Source of the DNA: Erythrobacter aureus
GTDB taxonomy: Bacteria > Pseudomonadota > Alphaproteobacteria > Sphingomonadales > Sphingomonadaceae
Assembly: GCF_003355455.1 (NCBI RefSeq)
Contig: NZ_CP031357.1
Location: 1,342,501 to 1,406,500, forward strand
Length of the DNA: 64,000 nt
Reading direction: 5' to 3'
Positions 58,784 to 64,000 of the stretch are shown here, piece by piece. Numbering within the stretch: the stretch's first letter is position 1; each line of letters opens with the position of its first letter. The notes under the pieces were generated by a model, which was not told the origin of the DNA, did not search any database, and worked only from the letters and a program-made list of their open reading frames with translations. The translations under genes were made by a program, and so were the position numbers.

Positions 58784-59461
58784 TCAGGCCTCGACCAGCG
58801 ATTTCACCGCGTTTTCGAACAGGGCAAGGCCGTCGGTCCCGCCATGCGCCGGATCGACCGCGCGTTCCGGATGCGGCATCATGCCCAGCACATTGCCAGC
58901 ACTATTGAGAACCCCGGCAATGCCGCGCCGCGAGCCGTTGCAGTTCTCGACATAGCGGAACGCCACGCGGCCGTCGCCTTCGATACGGTCGAGCGTGTCG
59001 TCGTCGGCGAAGTAATTGCCGTCGTGATGCGCCACGGGAATGCGGATCGTCTGCCCGCTGTCATAGCCACCGGTGAACAGCGACTGGCTGTTCTCCACCG
59101 TCAGATCGACCGTGCGGCAGATGAAGTTCTGGCTGGCATTGCGCATCAGTGCGCCAGGCAGCAGGCCGGCTTCGGTCAGCACCTGGAAGCCGTTGCACAC
59201 GCCCAGAACGGGCACGCCGCGTTCGGCCCGGCGCGCGACGCTGCGCATGATCGGGCTGTTGGCCGCCATCGCGCCCGAGCGCAGATAGTCGCCATAAGAA
59301 AAACCGCCGGGCAGGGCGATGAAGTCGAGATATTCGGGCAAGTGGGCATCGCCATGCCACACCCGCATCGGCGCGGTGCCCGAAACGCGTTCGATCGCAA
59401 CCGCCATATCGCGGTCGCAGTTCGAACCGGGGAAGGTGATGACGGCGGCGCGGAAAGCCAT
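58784..59461 (-). CDS. purQ: phosphoribosylformylglycinamidine synthase subunit PurQ
   Basis: 225 residues. Class I glutamine amidotransferase subunit of the FGAM synthase complex PurSQL. Start AAVITFPGSNCDRDMA, active-site C89 in VLGVCNGFQVL, and the His/Glu of the triad in MMPHPERAVDP. The ATG overlaps the purS stop (TGATG). The stop lies directly beside the stop of the convergent GGDEF-EAL gene. Confidence 0.96.
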   Translation of the reverse strand: MAFRAAVITFPGSNCDRDMAVAIERVSGTAPMRVWHGDAHLPEYLDFIALPGGFSYGDYLRSGAMAANSPIMRSVARRAERGVPVLGVCNGFQVLTEAGLLPGALMRNASQNFICRTVDLTVENSQSLFTGGYDSGQTIRIPVAHHDGNYFADDDTLDRIEGDGRVAFRYVENCNGSRRGIAGVLNSAGNVLGMMPHPERAVDPAHGGTDGLALFENAVKSLVEA

Positions 59462-59694
59462 CAGCCGACCTTCTCGATGCGGTAGTTTTCGATCACCGTA
59501 TTGGCGAGCAGCTTCTCGCACATCTCGGTCAGCGCATCGTCGCCGGTGCCGTCCGCGACATCCAGCTCGATCAGGCGACCGACACGGACATCGTCGACGC
59601 CTGCGAAGCCGAGCCCCTCCAGCGCATGATGGACGGCGCGGCCCTGTGGATCGAGAACGCCGGGCTTGAGCGAAACATGGACGCGGATCTTCAT
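59461..59694 (-). CDS. purS: phosphoribosylformylglycinamidine synthase subunit PurS
   Basis: 77 residues. PurS bridges PurQ and PurL in the three-part FGAM synthase. Family motifs: VSLKPGVLDPQGRAVHHAL and a strand-rich remainder ending LLANTVIENYRIEKV. Overlaps purQ by one base. purL is not in the window, and there are no other purine genes nearby. Confidence 0.95.
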   Translation of the reverse strand: MKIRVHVSLKPGVLDPQGRAVHHALEGLGFAGVDDVRVGRLIELDVADGTGDDALTEMCEKLLANTVIENYRIEKVG

Positions 59695-59964
59695 GCGATG
59701 AGGCCTTTCGTGTTGGCGCGCCTATGGCGCAGCGTCCCCGCGCATTCAAGCTCCTCGCGCAGTTGCGCAGGAGATCGCCAGACAAGTGGCGTGCGGGCCA
59801 CGCGCTGTCGCATGATTGCAACAAACGCAATGATTCTGTCGTACACCGCGCGCCGAAGCGCCTTTTCTGCGATCAATCTGCTATCGGACCGCACGGCACA
59901 GACAGCCATACCCCTCCAAATGCCCGCCAGACCAATGCGTGCTCAAGCAGGAATCCTCCTTTTC

Positions 59965-62216
<2,252 letters not shown>

Positions 62217-62242
62217 GCGCGAACCATGGCGTGAGACAGCGG

Positions 62243-62275
62243 GCCGGAAGGAGCGATCCTTCCGGCCCTTTGCCT
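62243..62275. terminator. terminator between the TonB-dependent receptor and the M16 peptidase
   Basis: GGGCCGGAAGGA, loop GCGA, TCCTTCCGGCCC, then TTTG: a 12-base-pair perfect stem. It lies 27 bases after the receptor stop and touches the 3' end of the convergent peptidase. Confidence 0.85.
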
Positions 62276-64000
62276 ATGGCTTCGGTACGAGGCTTTCGTG
62301 CAGGATGCGGATCCGCAGAGCCGCGTCCGGGTCGAGATAACGCCGAGCCGCGTCCCGCAGCATGGCGGGCGTCACCGCGCGGATGCGATCCTCGTAGCTG
62401 CGCACACGGTCGAGGCGCCCGGCGCGCAATTGCGCCTCGTCGATCGCCCGCAGCCACCAGCCGTTCTCGCGGCGGCTGAGCGCGATCTTCTCGAGCAGGG
62501 GCGCGCGGGCGCGCTCGATCAGGTCGCCCGATATCGGTCCCTCGCGGAATTCGCTGGCGATCGCATCTACCACGGCAAAGACTTCGTCAGCCTGTTCCGG
62601 CGCGACCACGACCGATGTCGAGAAGGTCCCGAAATCGCGATAGATATGCGACATGTTCGAACTGGCGCCGGGCGAATAGGAGGCGCCCAGCTCCTCGCGG
62701 ATACGCTCGAGCATTTCGAGCCGCATCACGCCGGCGAGCAGTTGCATCGTCGCCTCTTCCTGCGCGTCGTCGTCATCGGTGGTCGGCCAGATGGTCATCG
62801 CCAGCGCCTGATCGGGCGCACCCGCATGCGTCAGCACGTGCTCGCTGCGGTCGGCGGTGAATCGGGCAAGTCGTTCGCTTTCCCATTCATCGAGTGTCGC
62901 CGCGCGTGGCGGCAGCGCGCCGAAGGTCTCGGCAACTGCGGCAATGACGGCGTTGCCGTCGAAGTCGCCGACGACGGAGATCTCGATCGGGGCGGCGGCG
63001 AACTGTTCGGCGGTCAATCGGCGCGCCTCTTCCAGCGTTACGCCAGCCAGTTCCGCCTCGGACGGGATGCCGAAACGCGGATTGCCATCGGCTACCAACC
63101 GCGCCACCTGCGCGCGCGCGACCGCTTGCGGCGTCGCGTCGAGCTGGGCGAGGTAGGGCGGCAGGATCGCCTGCCAGCGCGTCAGCATCTCCGATCGCAG
63201 ACCGGGATCGCTGAAATAGGCAGCGCTGAGACGCATCTGCAGCGGCAGGTCGTCCATGGTCCCGCTCCCACGCACGGTGAACTTGTCCTCGTCGGCATCG
63301 AAACCGTAGGCCAGTCGGCGCCCGGCGAGGATCTGGCGCAGCTCGTCATAGCTATGCTCGCCTAGCCCGCCGAGCGCACTGACCGAAGACAGGAAGCTCG
63401 CCTGCCCCATTTTAGTAGACGGCAGAGCCAGTTGTCCCGATCCGATCCGGATCGCATAGCGCAGACGCCCCTTCTCGAAGTCGGTAAACTTCAAGTTCAA
63501 TCGAACATTGTTTTCGAGGCGGATGGTCCTGACACCGAGATCCTCGAGCGTCACATCCTCCGCAATAGCCGATGGTTCGCCGAAATCGTCATAGGCAAAG
63601 GCCAGCCCACCATGGTCTTCCGCTGCGGCGACAGCTTGCGCTGCTGAGGTTCGCCAGGCCTCGACGATGGCCCGCTCGGCATCGGGAATGGCCTGCTTGG
63701 TCGACACATGGATCAGCGGGTCGGACAGCGCGAAATGCTCCGCGAAAGCTTGCGAAACGGCTTCTGCGGTGATGTCCGGCTTGTGCGCCAGAAACAGATC
63801 GTAACTCGTTTGCGGAGTCACGAAGATGCGCTCGCGCCGGGCGGTCGACAAAATGCCCTCGGCCAGCCCGCGGTTACGCCGTGTTTCCTGCTGGCTGGCC
63901 GCATCGCGGTAGCGCTGTTCGAAATTGGCGAGCTGTTCGGCCAGTTCCGCTTCGGTAAAGCCATGTTGCACAGCGCGGCGCCATTCCTGCTCGCCCACTT
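62274..64000 (-). CDS. M16 family (pitrilysin/insulinase-like) zinc peptidase, C-terminal part
   Basis: At least 575 residues visible; the N-terminal part, which should carry the HxxEH zinc site, lies beyond the right window edge. The visible region has two M16 domains: ARLVADGNPRFGIPSEAELA, ARRLTAEQFAAAPIEISVVG, and IREELGASYSPGASSNMSHIYRDF, GTFSTSVVVAPEQADEVFAV. C-terminus ALRIRILHESLVPKP. The GTG at 63998 is not the real start. Probably a periplasmic or lipoprotein M16 peptidase of about 950 residues; this cannot be confirmed here. Confidence 0.85.
   Translation of the reverse strand, partial: VGEQEWRRAVQHGFTEAELAEQLANFEQRYRDAASQQETRRNRGLAEGILSTARRERIFVTPQTSYDLFLAHKPDITAEAVSQAFAEHFALSDPLIHVSTKQAIPDAERAIVEAWRTSAAQAVAAAEDHGGLAFAYDDFGEPSAIAEDVTLEDLGVRTIRLENNVRLNLKFTDFEKGRLRYAIRIGSGQLALPSTKMGQASFLSSVSALGGLGEHSYDELRQILAGRRLAYGFDADEDKFTVRGSGTMDDLPLQMRLSAAYFSDPGLRSEMLTRWQAILPPYLAQLDATPQAVARAQVARLVADGNPRFGIPSEAELAGVTLEEARRLTAEQFAAAPIEISVVGDFDGNAVIAAVAETFGALPPRAATLDEWESERLARFTADRSEHVLTHAGAPDQALAMTIWPTTDDDDAQEEATMQLLAGVMRLEMLERIREELGASYSPGASSNMSHIYRDFGTFSTSVVVAPEQADEVFAVVDAIASEFREGPISGDLIERARAPLLEKIALSRRENGWWLRAIDEAQLRAGRLDRVRSYEDRIRAVTPAMLRDAARRYLDPDAALRIRILHESLVPKP

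Overview
The window is a GC-rich chromosomal segment of an alphaproteobacterium, most likely order Sphingomonadales, family Erythrobacteraceae (Erythrobacter/Qipengyuania-like). The evidence is the gene content and order: fmt-recR-def, chvI-chvG-hprK-rapZ-PTS beside pckA, an aa3 oxidase subunit IV gene beside pntAA-pntAB-pntB, ccrM, glmS, purS-purQ, DUF885 and DUF4349 proteins, and a large TonB-dependent receptor. No rRNA, tRNA, CRISPR array, prophage or classical insertion sequence was recognised. Nearly all the DNA is coding; the only gene-free stretch above 300 bases is 19916-20398.

Layout. 1-6.1 kb: translation and repair housekeeping genes (truA end, small membrane protein, fmt, recR, def, rmuC) and an amidohydrolase. 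6.2-13.3 kb: a minus-strand run from the envelope-stress two-component system ChvI/ChvG through truncated HprK, RapZ, a mannose-type EIIA and HPr to an rRNA methyltransferase, divergent from pckA. 13.4-22.8 kb: secreted or envelope proteins (gluzincin-TPR protein, DUF885, TonB-like protein, hydrolase, DUF4349) around two cysteine desulfurase paralogues and an ISC-type ferredoxin. 22.9-27.5 kb: DJ-1/PfpI protein, a bacterial voltage-gated sodium channel, parC and a PRC-barrel-like secreted protein. 27.6-32.6 kb: tRNA CCA-transferase, Nudix hydrolase, DUF1285 protein, a broken acetyltransferase, a PQQ-type sugar dehydrogenase and rnhB. 32.6-39.2 kb: Ca2+/Na+ antiporter, the cell-cycle methylase CcrM, folP, an SDR and an unusual NtrC-like regulator. 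39.2-43 kb: the proton-translocating transhydrogenase operon, interrupted by a small DUF559 nuclease cassette. 43-46.3 kb: beta-helix protein, diheme cytochrome and hydrolase in one operon. 46.3-52.7 kb: racemase, dgt, ABA4-like protein, acyl-CoA ligase, DUF938 protein and small membrane proteins. 52.7-64 kb: an isolated cpaF, glmS, a GGDEF-EAL protein, purQ/purS, a TonB-dependent receptor and the C-terminal part of an M16 peptidase.

The most unusual content is a set of small structured repeats. (i) A 146-bp three-hairpin element occurs twice (2243-2388, 30038-30183) with compensatory base changes in its stems. (ii) A DUF559 endonuclease cassette has hairpin-containing terminal inverted repeats and sits inside the pnt operon. 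(iii) A palindromic element occurs between def and rmuC and again inside pntB, where it adds 29 codons in frame to the signal-peptide region. (iv) A 173-bp nested palindrome built from short tandem units separates the two cysteine desulfurase genes. The ccrM upstream region carries six GANTC sites and a perfect DnaA box. Two genes have good sigma-EcfG (general stress) promoters.

Three genes (the GNAT acetyltransferase near 30285, pntA near 39488, the TonB-dependent receptor signal peptide near 60001) each look like they lost one base. The similar pattern makes sequencing or assembly error a serious alternative to real inactivation.
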